A stretch of 64,000 bases of DNA from Sclerodactyla briareus (GCA_026419785.1 JAODTK010001999.1:124001-188000); one strand, 5' to 3'. Shown: positions 13,536 to 25,650, counted from the first letter of the stretch. The notes: generated by a model not told the origin, from the sequence alone. Program-made: numbers and translations.

Positions 13536-13562
13536 CGCGCGCGTGTGTGTGGGGGGGGGGGA
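13481..13562. repeat. (TG)n microsatellite followed by G-run
   Basis: Twenty-seven TG units at 13,481-13,534, then 'ccgcgcgcgtgtgtgt' and an 11-12 G run. The open frames on both strands here (poly-CV and poly-HT) are read-through of the repeat and not genes. Confidence 0.95.
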
Positions 13563-16140
13563 GTGTGACACACCCCTTGTCAGCACGATATGTAACAAAT
13601 TAAGTAAGTTCAAATTTGACACGTGGGTTGCTAATGTGGAGAGGATGCAACCCTTTTGTTCTTAGTGCCAGTTCAAGGTCATTCACATTGACGTACTAAA
13701 ACACTGATATCACTCGCTCTTCCAGCTATGTTCTCTGTTACGCTATCTCAGGTTATGTCTTCTGTAAAAGAGCGTAACAGCTTTGAAACCCTGATGAATT
13801 TTATGTTCGACATTGACTTGGCACTGGAAGAGGAATGGCGTGAATGCTAGTTTTATTCATTTGTATGACTACCACTGGACCCAACTTTTCTTGTACTCAC
13901 TCGATATATGGCTTAGTACTAGACATTGACAACCATTAACTTTTGTCCATTTGTTTTCCATCCTGGAGTGAACCAAGCTTTCAAATGACACATATGATAT
14001 CCAACAGTGTATTGTGATAGGCAGATAGAAGACCCTACCATTTCGGGGAATTATGGCTTATAGGCACAAGTATTATTTGCATATAGTTGATGACAAAAGG
14101 AAAGGACATGTTACTTGAAACTCAACGTGACAGCACAATCCGGACTTATCAGGATTTTAGGTGATCTGAAAGTCTCCTCTTGTTACAGAGGTTCGATATT
14201 TGGCAAGGAATCACTAAGCATCGTTGCGTTTTCTTGTCCAATTTTGAACTACTCTTGTGTCGCCTATTTGCGTCGTTAATCAATATCTGCCAATTTATAA
14301 ACACCATTGCTTTCATTATTGTTCTTTGAAGATCAACTGCAGGATTGACTATGACGATGGAATATTTTTGGGAATGGATCATTATTTCTACGGGTTCGAA
14401 CACCTTTCCAATGCGATGTTCCTATGTATAGTTTGGTCCATTGGGCAGAAAACTCAGTTAGAGTTTCTATTGAGTAATGATGTGTGACGTCATAAGTTGT
14501 ATTTTCTCTTGTTAATTAACTCAGTATTCGGCAGGGGTTCCGGTGTCTTTCCCCTACAAAAGTACCCATAAACACCTAAAAACCAACTTTACCGTAATCC
14601 TATTCCACAGACTGATATTTTTTTCGAAGTGAAATTAACGCGTAGATTTTGAAAGGAAACAAGGCATGTTCATGAGGCTGTGCAGGTATGACATCATTCA
14701 TCATCGCATGGTAGGACGCTTTTCGATCTCACGCAATAAGCCTTCTCACGATTGTAACTGATTATATGCTGTGATATGCTCATCATGCACAGCTTGGTGG
14801 TAATATGATCCGATTCTCCCCTCCCCCCATTACAGACTCTGTGAGTATGGCCTATTTTTCAAACAATCACCACTCAGTGAGAACGCATCACTTCATTTCA
14901 TCTCTTCGGATGTAATTGTTGATAAGCATGGGGGAATAAGTTAGTAACCAATTTCATCATCAACATGTTATCCTCAATCATCCGCCAGGTGGGGCGTTTC
15001 TCCAATTGAGTATGCTCATTGACAAATCTGCCACATAACTATGACTACGGGCAATACAAAACTTACAAACCGATTGGTTTGTATGATTGAATTTTTCAGA
15101 TTTCCGGAGCTGCGTGACCTTTTCCATGTTCATTGACAGAACTTCTGCAGGTTTTGTGCATGGAAGGAGGTGCAAAGGCAGGCCACATGACCGTTGTATT
15201 ATGTGGTCAATTCAAGCATTGCTAATATTACAATATTAATACGGTTGAAAAAAAATCATGCATCTCCACTTCAAGCGGCTACTTGACTGCTCATATTGAT
15301 TCACAAGAGAAATACCAAACAAGTCCGTTCATATGGATCTCTTTGTTTTTGTTTTTTGTGTAACCACTCAGAACGAGTAGATAGCGGACACTATTATTGG
15401 TTCGTTCCAACACCATCTAAGACAAAATGCGCGCACAGCACATAGCTTTGGGTGGAAAATGGTACACCAGTAATTCCCGAGTAATATAATAATTTGCTCC
15501 CCAAAGCTTACTTTTTTCACTCAGGAATCCCCACGCAGATTTGTGTTCTTATACGTTATGGCGTATAGCTGAATACTATAGGCAATCAGTAAGTGCGACT
15601 GAAGGTCAAGGTTGCAATTTTGAGGATCCAAAGCAAGATAAGGACATCACGCTTCATTGGTGCTGATGTACTCTACTGTTCTGTTTTATCAACAGTCCCC
15701 CGATAGTCTCTTTGGACGAATCGTGATGTGTGACGTACATGCGCCCAGTCCCAACACAGTCGGCTGTTTTGGTGTGCAGTACTTACTAGGCGGGTACAAC
15801 CCTCTACTCATTCGGTCATCATTAATGTGAAGGGAATCGGGTTGTTGTAGGTTTCCATATTTCACTGTTGGAACGAATATCGTCATGGATTGAGAAACAG
15901 ATGATTCTCCATCATGCACTTTATATTAGGCTAATTGGCCAGCAAGCATGTGTATATACACTTACGTACGGAATTTCAAACTACTTTTTTGCCTCAAGTA
16001 TAGCCTATAAACTGTCCACAGTATACGAGCACGTAGCACAGTGAATATGACACCCATGGGATGAGATTCTCACCAGATTGGAAGTCTAAATCTATGAAGT
16101 ACAAGTCTCTGTGCTCGAATAATTAGAGAACGGTGCCCAG
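13563..16140. other. spacer, no gene seen
   Basis: No supported exon, RNA gene or obvious mobile element. Confidence 0.45.
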
Positions 16141-16143
16141 CCC

Positions 16144-16186
16144 CGCCAAGTACTCAAGAAGACTTCATCTTCTTGAGTACTTGGCG
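16144..16186. repeat. perfect 19-bp hairpin with 5-base loop
   Basis: The arm at 16,144-16,162 (cgccaagtactcaagaaga) is exactly reverse-complementary to 16,168-16,186, with loop cttca. Complementarity stops at both ends of the arms. Possible readings: structured RNA stem, palindromic repeat, or fold-back artefact of library or assembly. It is shorter than a usual animal miRNA precursor. Confidence 0.9.
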
Positions 16187-16404
16187 TTTTGTAGATATGA
16201 TAATTGCCTCTACGAGTATGTAGTTTCCATGTGAGACAATGCCCAGTTCTCCAAGTGGGTTTCAATCTCTCTCCTATAGAGCAGTTAGTAAGTGTGATCG
16301 GCATTATGGGTATTATTCACAAGATGGTTGCGCTCTCGGCATACGAATATGACAACCGTTAGAAGTAACGATTCTACCTAACTGTCAACATTTCGTTACA
16401 AAAA

Positions 16405-16430
16405 TTAATGAGCAGTTCCTACAACTGATC
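16405..16430 (-). repeat. 26-bp repeat shared with 53.7 kb
   Basis: Read on the minus strand this begins gatcagttgtaggaactg and continues to ctcattaa. The + strand at 53,712-53,737 matches it at 24 of 26 positions. One copy lies about 300 bases upstream of the damaged first-exon copy, and the other lies about 575 bases downstream of the intact first exon. Confidence 0.75.
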
Positions 16431-16720
16431 AGATCTGGCTAAGGAATGATTCGTTCTGTTCCGAATGTCTATTCTATGTGACTGATGTGTTACTCCGAGT
16501 CGAGAGTAATATTCCGCGGGTAAAATGTTTATGTTATGAGAAGAACAAGATGTATCGCGGCGATAACCACTTCGTGAACGTGAAGCTCAAGGCCAGCAGG
16601 GTAGTACATCAACTCGCAGGAGCAAGTGTGCTCAAGGGCTTTTACCTTCTTCGAAGAGCCCCAATGCCCTCTCTCGTCTCTCCAGTAAGAATATATAATT
16701 GATCAAATTAAAAGCGAAAC

Positions 16721-16857
16721 ATGGGAGCGGTTTACGTGGTTCCACGGAACGATTACCCCTTCACCACAGTTAATGCTTATGTGGATATGTGGAAACACTT
16801 CGGAGAAATTGGACGACTATGTTGGGGCACAGCTTCACGAGAACCTGGACCCGAAAG
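16721..16857 (+). pseudogene. damaged copy of the unknown gene's first exon
   Basis: It aligns with the first exon at 52,978-53,138, starting at the same ATG context (gcgaaacATGG here, gcgaaccATGG there) and ending in the same coding words (YVGAQLHENLDPK followed by a GT). The middle lacks about 20 bases (137 against 157 up to the GT), which breaks the frame between the YVDMWKHFG part and the LDDYVGAQLHENLDPK part. Several substitutions are also present. At the end, the 'ggtaggtag' that supplies the in-phase donor in the 53-kb copy is 'ggtacatg' here. I found no matching second exon nearby. It is most likely a pseudogene from an older segmental duplication, unless the deletion is an assembly error. 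Confidence 0.75.
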
Positions 16858-17195
16858 GTACATGTGAACAATTAACTTTGTTTTCCTATGTTTAATTGAC
16901 TGACATCCAATTCCATGGCCAGACGATCAGGTGTAGCGTGGATAGTAAATTGTAACCAATGAAATACGATTGTTGAACAGCAGGAACTGGAACTCGAAAT
17001 GTTTTTGTACTAAGGATGTGAGTGTCATCTTTTCAGTCGCACAGGAATGAGTCAACTGCATCGGCGTGGCTTCGCGTCGACGAACGCTTTGGCGGCTGCA
17101 GCTGAGCTGGGAACTGCGCTTCCATTGCATGATAGAAACACGAACTATCGTCAGTAACATCACTCCTGATTTCCATTCCAGAGCATGGCAACTTT
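16858..17195. other. spacer after the damaged exon
   Basis: I looked for a counterpart of the second exon (FATFRGTEES block) and did not find one here. Confidence 0.4.
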
Positions 17196-17199
17196 CGCA

Positions 17200-17510
17200 A
17201 CGCACCCCCCCCCCTCTGCCGCGGCGTTTCCTATGCCCCAAGTTTTAAATACCGTGGTTATCCCATTCTCTCTGACGTTTTCTGCCCCACAGGTATCTGA
17301 TACACGATATGGGGCGTCGGTCCGTTTTGAAGAGTGGCGGGACGAAATGAACTGCAATTTACTATCTTAAACGGACGCCTCATAGTTGCGCTTAGCGGTC
17401 CTAATTTTTTTTGGCTTTTTATACCTCCTAGATCGCCGGAAATAGCAATTGCCGGGCTCAATTGAAAAAAATCCGGATTTGCAATTTGCAAAATGCTCCC
17501 AAATTTGCAA
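17200..17510 (+). repeat. G-run-headed dispersed repeat family, copy 3
   Basis: The stretch from about 17,365 ('ctatcttaaacggacgcctc', 'atagttgcgcttagcggtcc', T8, 'cctcctagatcgccggaaat', 'agcaattgccgggctc') matches the block order of the copies at 3.7 and 4.5 kb. A C11 run at about 17,205 precedes it. Confidence 0.6.
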
Positions 17511-18400
17511 ATGAAGAATTTTGAAGTTTTTACTCTGCAGGATAATTAGGTAGATAATCTATATCACACGCATCTACGGCCTCTTTATTTTTCATAGAAT
17601 TTTTCAGCATGATTTCAAACGAAGAAAAGAACCCCTACAGGTTCACAATTTACGTAAACAGGTGAAGCTAGGATTGAGCCCACCTCTCCTTCATTTTACC
17701 CATCAATATCTGATCAGCAAAGTGATAATATGTGAATCAAAAATATGTACACACTCGTTGTGAAATGTGGGAGATGATTTTGTCGGGCATTTAAACGGAG
17801 CCCAATCACCGGCTTGGACGAATCGTTGAGAAAGTTTCCAGAGAAATAGGTCACTCAGATTGCAGAAAATGGTACTTTCATTACTTGAATTCAGTGGCCG
17901 TCGTAGATAGGATTCATTTCAACGGGAGGCGCTAGAGTGAGGCTGGAGTATTTTACAGGGTCTTCGAGTTACTATGATCTAAGCGAAAAACAGCATCGGT
18001 TGGTGCGTAGCAAACACAAAATTCGAAAAATAAGGCCTAGATGTTAAGAAAAAGCTACTTCTCCCGGCTTCCTTGCGCAAATGCAAGCGTAGCATAGTTT
18101 TGTAGAGGGCTACACATTGAAAGGGTGGGCTTTTCTTATTATCCGATTAAAATTACCCAAATCCCCAAAAGTGCCTAAATTCCATTGAAGTTGACTAAGA
18201 AACCACCATTTTTCGTGGGCACTCAGTAGATATTATTGGTAAACATTTCACTTCGCTTCACCCTACTCTCATTCTCACCACTACGTCCGGTCACGCTCCA
18301 AGAGTCCTCGATCTCAACTTGATTATGTACTGCATCGGATGCCTGTGACAATGTGTTTGCCTTAATCTGGTTTCTTACGCCACCTGGCTGTACTGTCTGA
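17511..18400. other. spacer, no gene seen
   Basis: No supported feature. Confidence 0.4.
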
Positions 18401-18409
18401 AAACATTGG

Positions 18410-18620
18410 GTAAGGGGGGATGGGGGGGGGGAGGGGAGGGGCTATTTATGACGTGACCAACTAAGCGAAGCACCATCGTCGGCTGGTACGTATAGTATTA
18501 TGAGGGAACGGGGGGGGGGGCTTAGTAGAACCGCGCCTGATAAATGGTTTTCGAGTTGGGGCGGAGTGGAGTGGATGGGCGGGCTAGTGCTAAAATCGTG
18601 GAAAAATTCTTTGACACGAT
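18410..18620 (+). repeat. G-run-headed dispersed repeat family, copy 4
   Basis: Interrupted G-runs at 18,414-18,440 are followed by 'ctatttatgacgtgaccaac' and 'taagcgaagcaccatcgtcg'. A second G10 run lies at about 18,510. The first half resembles the head of copies 1-3. The 'ccggaaat' half is absent. Confidence 0.55.
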
Positions 18621-18658
18621 TTATTTGCGTATGTGACTCTCATTTCAGTTATTCGGTT

Positions 18659-18802
18659 TCTTTTGTATTTTCCCCACTCCTCCTCTCTCCTCTCACTTTC
18701 TCCCCCCTCCTCCTCTCGTCTTTTTTCTCTCCCCCCCCCCCTTTTTCTCTCTTTCCTCCCTTCTTTCTGCTTTCCCCCTTTTCCCTTCTTCCGCCTTCTC
18801 TT
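18659..18802. repeat. polypyrimidine tract
   Basis: About 145 bases of almost uninterrupted C/T on the + strand (cctcctctctcctctcac, ccccccccccctttttctct and similar). It yields spurious proline/serine/leucine-rich frames and their lysine/glutamate/arginine-rich reverse. Confidence 0.95.
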
Positions 18803-19039
18803 AACCCGGGGGTGCCGTCCCCAAAGCCCCCCCCCCCCTGCTACTCGCCTGTTTAAAAAGTCATGGCGCAGAACAGTAGCGTTTCGATAAAATTGCCAGC
18901 AGGAAAGGTGGCCGGTTGGAATACTGGTCAACGTGCTAACGTCTAGCAGAACCGACACCATGGAATTCGAGCTTGTTCATTCTCAAAGGCAAGTTAATTC
19001 CTGTATAGATCGCAGATCCAATCTGATTCCGACAAGTAC

Positions 19040-19690
19040 CTTTGATCACTACAAAATATGACGTTTTTCCCCCACAAATGTCTCATTTTTTCACAAAATG
19101 ATACCATCTTGATAGAGTTATACCCTGTATATACTCTTGATACTCGTATACTGTTGATGAGAAAACCACACACTAAATTAAACTTGATCAGACCAAGCAT
19201 TCTGGTCTTATGTTTACACGGATATTCCAACGTTGACCTCTGTTCACTCTGACCATACACAAAACAATGGGGCTCGTGTACTCATCTTGAAAACACATAT
19301 CGAGTGAGGGGTCTTCATCTAGGCGGGGCTGGGCTATCGTGTTTACATGGTTAGATTCGCCAAAATATGAATTTTGCACAAATTTCTATTTTTGCCCGAA
19401 AACGAGCGCTGGATTCTACACCAAAAACGATAGGGTTCATGTACTGAACATGTTAGAGAAACTGAACAAAATTTAAAACTTCATAAATTAAAAAAAAAAA
19501 AAACTTAATCGAACCAGCTATTTCTGACTTATCGTGTTCACAAGTTCTCAGGCCTTGACCTCTGGTGACCTCAGATGACCATTGAGCTAACCCCAAAACA
19601 ATGAGAATCATGTACTCATTACAAAAAACAATGTAAAAGAATCCCGCTCATAACATGAGCGCTTATCTTCATGACTCAGAAAAATTGAGG
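19040..19690 (-). repeat. interspersed repeat, 'gtacatgaaccctattg' family, minus copies
   Basis: Read on the minus strand this contains repeated modules such as 'gttcatgtactga' beside 'aaaaacgatag', 'caaaatatgaattttgcac' and 'cacgataagtcagaaatag'. These correspond to the plus-oriented modules at 22.8-23.7 and 41.3-41.9 kb ('gtacatgaaccctattgttt', 'gtgaacacgataactcg'). Divergence is high. No coding capacity. Confidence 0.6.
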
Positions 19691-22600
19691 TTGTTAATGG
19701 TAAAAATTACAAATGATCGGCTTTTTTCTGTTCGTGGGAGATTCTGACCAAGTTATCACAACGTTATTGTCAGCCACATTCTCAATGTGAGTTGTCAACT
19801 CCGTGAGGTTTTTTCTATTCTATATCCTTCTTTGGACCTGATGTCGTGCGGCAGTGCCCATGAAGTGTACCCTGCAAACCATAGCCGTTCTTTCAATACA
19901 GTGGCAGTTCAGTAAAGGTCTTCGGGCGTAATGCCCGCCACTGGCCAATGTAGCATTGTCTGCGTCCTCTCAAACCAGGAAAGAATTTAGATTATTGATC
20001 AAAACTTGTTTCACTTACATTTTCTCTTTTAGAAGCTTTTTTTTTATAGGGTGTTGGGCAATCTCCCTCTAACAAATTTTGTGTTGTTTTGTTTCATTTT
20101 TCAAAATACAATCTGGACCACGCACCGAAACTATGTTGTATTACCTTTGTAGCGTGTATACTGCATTCATTCATATTCTGGCGCTAAAAAAGACGAAAAC
20201 ATCATTGTTATGGGGAAGTGTGACGTCATAACCACATCTGATTGGCCATTGCTCCCTTCTGTCCTGACAAGAAGTCACTAATAGTGCAACAGCGCTGTTC
20301 CTCGCGACAGTTCCACTTCAGGCAGGCAACAGGCGGTCAGTTACACCTTATGTATACTTGTCCTGTGAGACCAGAGTGTGTTCAAGACAATAGGCTTAAC
20401 CCGCTGCGGGAAAAGATGCAGTTTCCGATTTTCCTCGCGATTTTTCCTTGTCGCTTCTGGTAAGTTTTTTCGTGTCGTTTTTTTTTTTGTATCCAATCGA
20501 AAGAGAACTGAAATGAACTACATCATATGGGTACACCATAATTGTAATGTCCTAGATTTCGCGGTAATAGGCAAATAAAGAACCCCTTACTTTTCGTGAC
20601 TTTGGGTGCCCTTTCACTTCGGTTTGGGTGGTCATTCTTCATCCACTTACTGCTTCGCAGTTAGGATAACATTTATTTAATTTAAAGGAGAGTTTGTCCT
20701 CTTCGGTGTGGAGCGGTTTACGTTTTCTGCTCAGAAGCGGAACTCTTTAGATCACCTGCGATTTGATCTAAAAATCGGACTGGGTGTTCACGGGACACCC
20801 ACACACATTTTGATGACAAATTTCTTGCCCGATTCCGTTAAAAATCCGGTTTTTCCATTGCAGATTGGAGAATTCGGGCAATACAGAATGAAATGGGGGG
20901 AAAATTTAGATTTCCAAGTCCAGCCTGTGCTTCGGCGATTTCCCGCAGAGGGGCATTTTGAACCAAAATAACACATTGCCGCTTACTAGTGTTTGGGTCA
21001 ATAGTCAATGTACGTACGGTGCCAAAATGATCGCTCGATTACATCGCTTATTATACAGACTGCATTTCCGTAGTTTGGTTGCGGCATGCAGTGGTGAACT
21101 CCCCCTCCCTTTCCCCGTTGGTTACATTCATACAGGCATGTGTGGGTTTCCATTGTCATTCTGGAGAGTTCCAAAACCCTCCAAGATTGCTCACCCTCCC
21201 AGAGAGATTGCTTTGTATTTTCCTATATGACAGCACTATTGTTACCAATATTCCGTACACCCCGCGATAATTTTTATGGAACTACAAGCAACCTGGCCAT
21301 GTGGTATCGTTTAGTGTACACGATCCCAGACATGATTGCACAAACAGAGATACATTATGCAATCCTACACCTCGAGGACACGCGATTAGGTCGAGATCTT
21401 GTGTGTCGCTCCACAGTAGGACGGGGATTTTGGGGGCGAAGCACGCTGTGAAAGTATATTTTTAGTCAATTCGGTAATAAAGTTTTCTTGTTCAACCAAT
21501 TCCACAAACATTGTGTGTGAGTCCATTCAATTGTGGATCCTCCAGAGTCGACACAGTGGAAATTGGGATGAATCTAATGTAATATCAAATAAGGGAGAGG
21601 TGGAGACCTCGTAAGAATGAGTTGCTTTGGATAATTTTTTTATTTCATGATGGGAATGTGTTAACTGTGACCGCCCGTCTTGTGAACACTGATCCCAAAG
21701 TCTCAGGCCTTACGCTGACCGCGTTCGGGGTGACTCCGGGATGCTCAACTGATTCAAACTGCAATATGCTTCTGTGGGTTGTTTGTTGTTACCAATCCTT
21801 TTGATTGAATGGGTAAATTCCAGTGTTACCTGCCCTCGGGACTAAGGGGCAATAGGCGACCATGTAACTATCATTTGATCACTGGAAGCATATGGCTGGT
21901 AATACCCAGTAAATGTCGTGAATGTAGGAGTAGAACCTCGTGTTTAATTTATATGGTCTGTGGTTTAGTTTAACTAAAGTTATAGCAGTGACTATGACCC
22001 AATCCAACAGTGCACAGCCATGGGACATACAGCACAGATTCCTCTGTCCCCCTCCAAACAGCACATTATTGGTCCGCTCGGTCCCGTAAATGAACAGCAG
22101 TCCTGGTATAGCGCCAGAGTTAGTTCCTGCGCGTAATCATGAAACGTTTCAGATGGTCGATTAGAAAGAGTTAGGGCTTCGCCTCGAAACTTGACGTTAT
22201 ATCGCTTCCACGTTTTGTAACCTAACAGTTAACGCTGCGGCCGAAGTCTGGAGCAGTTGGTGAGGACCGCCCCTGGAATGGGAATGGTATCATCGAGGTG
22301 GAGACTTCTCCAATATTTCGTCATGATGTGAAGAGGGCCATTCAGAATAAGAGAAGATGAGGTAGGGGTTTCGCGTGAGCAGAACGCCTGTACTGCTACA
22401 ACCAACATGGCTCGAACGGACAAACTAGCAAGCATGACTAAACAAATGTGAGGCTTCGCGAGCATTCCCCTCACGCCTAATGTTCATGTCACAATCGGTA
22501 AACGCCTGATACCCTCGTGTGAATACACCGTGAAATTAAATTAGTCCCAAGCAGATTTCAGTCACTCGCAAATATGGCTACATTTTTGTCCATGTTTTGC

Positions 22601-22814
22601 TGCAGGGTACAGTATGATGAAATGGTTGTACCTGCGACCCCACACTGGATGGATGAGCTCATACTTGGCATGTTTGTTCCCCATGATACATGCCCTACTG
22701 AATTTACCCTATGGGAGAGGTCACCAAGTTTTAAGGTCTGAAAAATTGCAACCCTTTATCTCTAGTGGTATCGGGGGTCACATAGTCAATAGGATTTTTG
22801 TGGAGAATCTATTT
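19691..22814. other. spacer, no gene seen
   Basis: Frames of 60-103 codons at 20.2-21.5 kb were inspected. An AG border at about 20,862 is possible, but the surrounding translation resembles nothing known. Confidence 0.4.
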
Positions 22815-23710
22815 CATTGAATTGGCTTGTGAACTCGGTAACTCGACCTCCAAAAAAAAAAACAAAAAAAGCCACATCTAATGATGAAGCCCAGGCTTGG
22901 TTTATTTGTCTCCATATCATGTTACACCTGACCCTATCGTAACCGAGGTCTATTCTGTGAAATCCACGTAAACACGTAAGTCCAAATTGATTGCTGATCA
23001 GGCGACTTCAGTGAGTAGGCTCCCCTATGTATTACAGAACCTATTTAATTTTTTTATATTTATTTTTGTCGGGGTGAATTCGATAAAAAATAGATAATTC
23101 GTGAAAATCGATTATTTTTTTAACTTGCCTTCTAATTAACGATAACTAGACCCACCTGGGTGGATTTGTTCATACTTAATATGCTAGTTTCCCCGTGATT
23201 AGTACATGAACCCAATTGATTTTGGGATCGGGTCAAATTCCGTGAACACGATAATTCCAGAATGGTTGTTTCATCAAGTTGAAATTTATTGTATAGCTCT
23301 CTTCTGAGGAGTACAATACTGTCTTGTTTTCGGAGTAGAGGAGGGTATTGTTAGAATATTCAATATTCTGGCCAAATTAGTTTGTAAACACGATACGCGA
23401 CCCCATCTAGTTGGAGTTCATATATACTTGGTGTGCGTGTTCCCCATGAAGAGTACACAGGTCTGAGGTCACTGCAGGCCAGGACGAAATTCTAATCGAC
23501 TTGAAAAAATCAATCTCCTTGGACTGATCCATTGGAATTAGGTGTGTGGCTTCCTTATGAAGAGCAAAAATAACCCGGTGTAAACATTGTGGAAAGTAAC
23601 CTTTTGGCCACTTACACCAGCTGACACCTCCCGATATCGATTGAAACGCAGTGTGTAGCTTTTCTTGTGAGGAGTACAGGAAACCATTAGGCCTTGCTCA
23701 AGACCTTTCC
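22815..23710 (+). repeat. interspersed repeat, 'gtacatgaaccctattg' family
   Basis: Modules 'cttgtgaactcggtaactcg', 'gacccacctgggtggatttg', 'gattagtacatgaacccaat', 'gtgaacacgataattccag' and 'gtgtagcttttcttgtgagg' recur in diverged tandem order. Matching modules are at 41.3-41.9 kb (+) and 19.0-19.7 kb (-). Confidence 0.65.
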
Positions 23711-24014
23711 TGATGGTTGCCTTTCACCGTCAAATTATAGCAAGTATATCGCCCATTAAAACGACACAATCGCAATCCATGATACACATCAACAGTGCCT
23801 AACAATCATACATCTCGGTCCGGAAGCATGGACCGTTCACGATGTCCTTGACGCAATCACGAGTTCAGCAATTTTGCCATGGGTTTGTTCGTGAAACTAG
23901 TGGCATGACTGAGACTGGAACATGGCTACTGTTTAAATCTCGAATAATACAGGCCCTAGTTTTCCGTTGCGATTGTAGCACTCAAGAACCCAAAATTCTT
24001 TCTAATTTTCTCAG

Positions 24015-24113
24015 GTAATTCAGCCGTTAAAGCACGATGCGAATCCACGCGCTGCTACACGAGATCGATTGCGCTGGTATGCCGACGTTTTACCTTCACT
24101 CCTAGAATTTGCT
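24015..24113 (+). CDS. candidate saposin module B exon
   Basis: A 33-codon open exon sits between an AG acceptor (tttctcag) and a gtaagc donor. Its end, WYADVLPSLLEFA, fits the end of other module B exons (for example FFIDFPEIIEYIADNYL at 35.5 kb). It ends in phase 0, and the next exon at 24,613 starts in phase 0 with the expected terminal cysteine pair. The usual CxxCPY block is not recognisable in this frame and the fourth cysteine is missing, so it is either diverged or carries an indel. The support is position, phase and the terminal motif only. Confidence 0.45.
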
Positions 24114-24612
24114 GTAAGCTAATGCTGTGATGACACTTGACCAGTTTTCTAATACTCCGGTCTGTCAGTACGTTTTGTCTCTTTAGTTTGGCATTTTAAT
24201 TGTTACGCATGCCATTCGGCTCTCCAATGTCTTTGAGATTCTCTGAAGTGACAAATTTGATATCTCCCTCATTTCCAGGTCAATACTAATAATGAAACGG
24301 GTAGCGTAGCCGATTAATCATGTTCATTGTCCTGTCCCGTCATATCCTGGAATTTACAATGAAATTCTGTAACCTTGTGGGGAAAATAGCCCAGTCCCCC
24401 ATGAACTGAAGATAGATAAATACTACATACATATTAGGCATCTCCTTATTGGCCCAATGCGGCCGCCTTCAAACCAAATTTCTCTTCATTAATCTACGGA
24501 TACAAAGCGTGATACCATCCCCTAATTCCTCCCCAAGGTGACCGGACAGCCGAATTTGCTTTCTATCAGGCACATTCACGCAAATTACGGAGTAACTTTC
24601 TCCCTTCCGTAG

Positions 24613-24745
24613 GCACCTCGCGAGGTCTGTGTAACTCTGACTTTCTGTACCCCCGAAGATGTAGATGCATTGCCGAGACCAAGCTTTCTTCCAGAGTCAC
24701 TGATAAGGGATAAAAATGAGACAGACACTATAAAGGGCAAGTCAG
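24613..24745 (+). CDS. saposin-like domain, module C exon plus linker
   Basis: An intact exon of 44 codons plus one base, flanked by tccgtag and a gtacgt donor. It encodes APREVCVTLTFCTPEDV, the cysteine 5-cysteine 6 end of a SapB-type domain (consensus CxxLGxC). A linker rich in P, E, D and K follows, containing a possible N-glycosylation site (NET). It leaves phase 1, which matches the start of the next exon at 25,195. In the saposin family such linkers join domains of a precursor and are cut by proteases in endosomes or lysosomes. Here that role is inferred. This is one of the cleanest exons of the array. Confidence 0.75.
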
Positions 24746-25194
24746 GTACGTCTCAATAAAAATAATAATAATACCGCATTAATTCCCGTCTACTACACGC
24801 CCGAAGCAGGCAGATTAGAGAGGGGGCCCTCTTGTTTGGGAGGAGTCATTATTGTTGTGAAGTAAGAAAGTGCGCTGCAACTTATGACTGACTCGGCACC
24901 GCTATTCGAATGCATTTGATATGCGTCATCAGCTTAGCAAGTGTGCTACGCCATTGAAGAAAATGAGAACGTGTCAATGACACATCACGATAAGCTGCCG
25001 AATCTGGAGCTTGCAGAAATATTCAGGGTTCCTGCTGCTCTTTTCGGTCACAGTGGCTGCAAATTCGAGAACATATATACCTGAATGAACCTCGATTTGT
25101 ACGTTTATTGCGGGTGTGACCGAATTAGCGACGCTGGTGGACATTACTCCATTATCTCGGAAAAATGTGTAACGACTATTATCCTATTTTGTAG

Positions 25195-25281
25195 CTGCCA
25201 ATGCTGGATTCGACGTCCAATGCGATCTTGTCATAGTTGTTATAAATCATCCACGACGTGATGGCAGACACTGAAACCTGG
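25195..25281 (+). CDS. saposin-like domain, module A exon
   Basis: It begins after ttttgtag in the phase left by the previous exon and reads GFDVQCDLVIVVINH. After one missing base it continues as HDVMADTETW, ending at a gtgagt donor. Other module A exons share the form CxLCxxIVxVIHDxLASTETW. Here the second cysteine of the CxxC pair is not seen (QCDL). The single-base deletion would abolish the reading frame, so this is either a pseudo-exon or a sequencing error. The family role is the first amphipathic helix of the saposin fold. Confidence 0.65.
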
Positions 25282-25537
25282 GTGAGTGTTTCAAAATCGT
25301 TAATGATTCTATCGAAGCTATAAGAACCCGACTTGTTTAACAGACGAGGAAAATACACGCCACTTGGGCTGTCTGTCCACAGCTACAAAGTCCTCTTATA
25401 ACATAGTCGACCCTCGTTATTAGTGTCTTAATACACAGTTTGTGCATTGGACAATGCAATATTTTTTGAAAGGAGTGGAATTAGTTCGCACCATGGCAAG
25501 ATGGTGCTAACTACGTTCATTGGTACTCTTTACCCAG

Positions 25538-25650
25538 GCTGCGATTATGAAGGGGCTGGTCCAGACCTGTAGGTACTGTCCATACCAGCCAAGCACACGT
25601 TCTTTACCAGTCTCCCCGCGACTATGAAGACTATTGCTGGTGAATACATG
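25538..25650 (+). CDS. saposin-like domain, module B exon
   Basis: After the acceptor tacccag it reads VQTCRYCPYQPST. Then, after one frame slip, it reads FFTSLPATMKTIAGEYM up to the gtatgt donor. This is the module B pattern CxxCPYxxxxFFxxLPxxxxxIAxxYL, containing cysteine 3 and normally cysteine 4 of the domain. The fourth cysteine falls at the slip and cannot be read. Splice sites and length (113 bases, one short of a multiple fitting its neighbours) argue that this was a real exon with a one-base loss. Confidence 0.65.

Noticed and set aside
13401..13665. Cysteine/valine and histidine/threonine repeat proteins
   Set aside because: Read-through of the (TG)n microsatellite and the following G-run.
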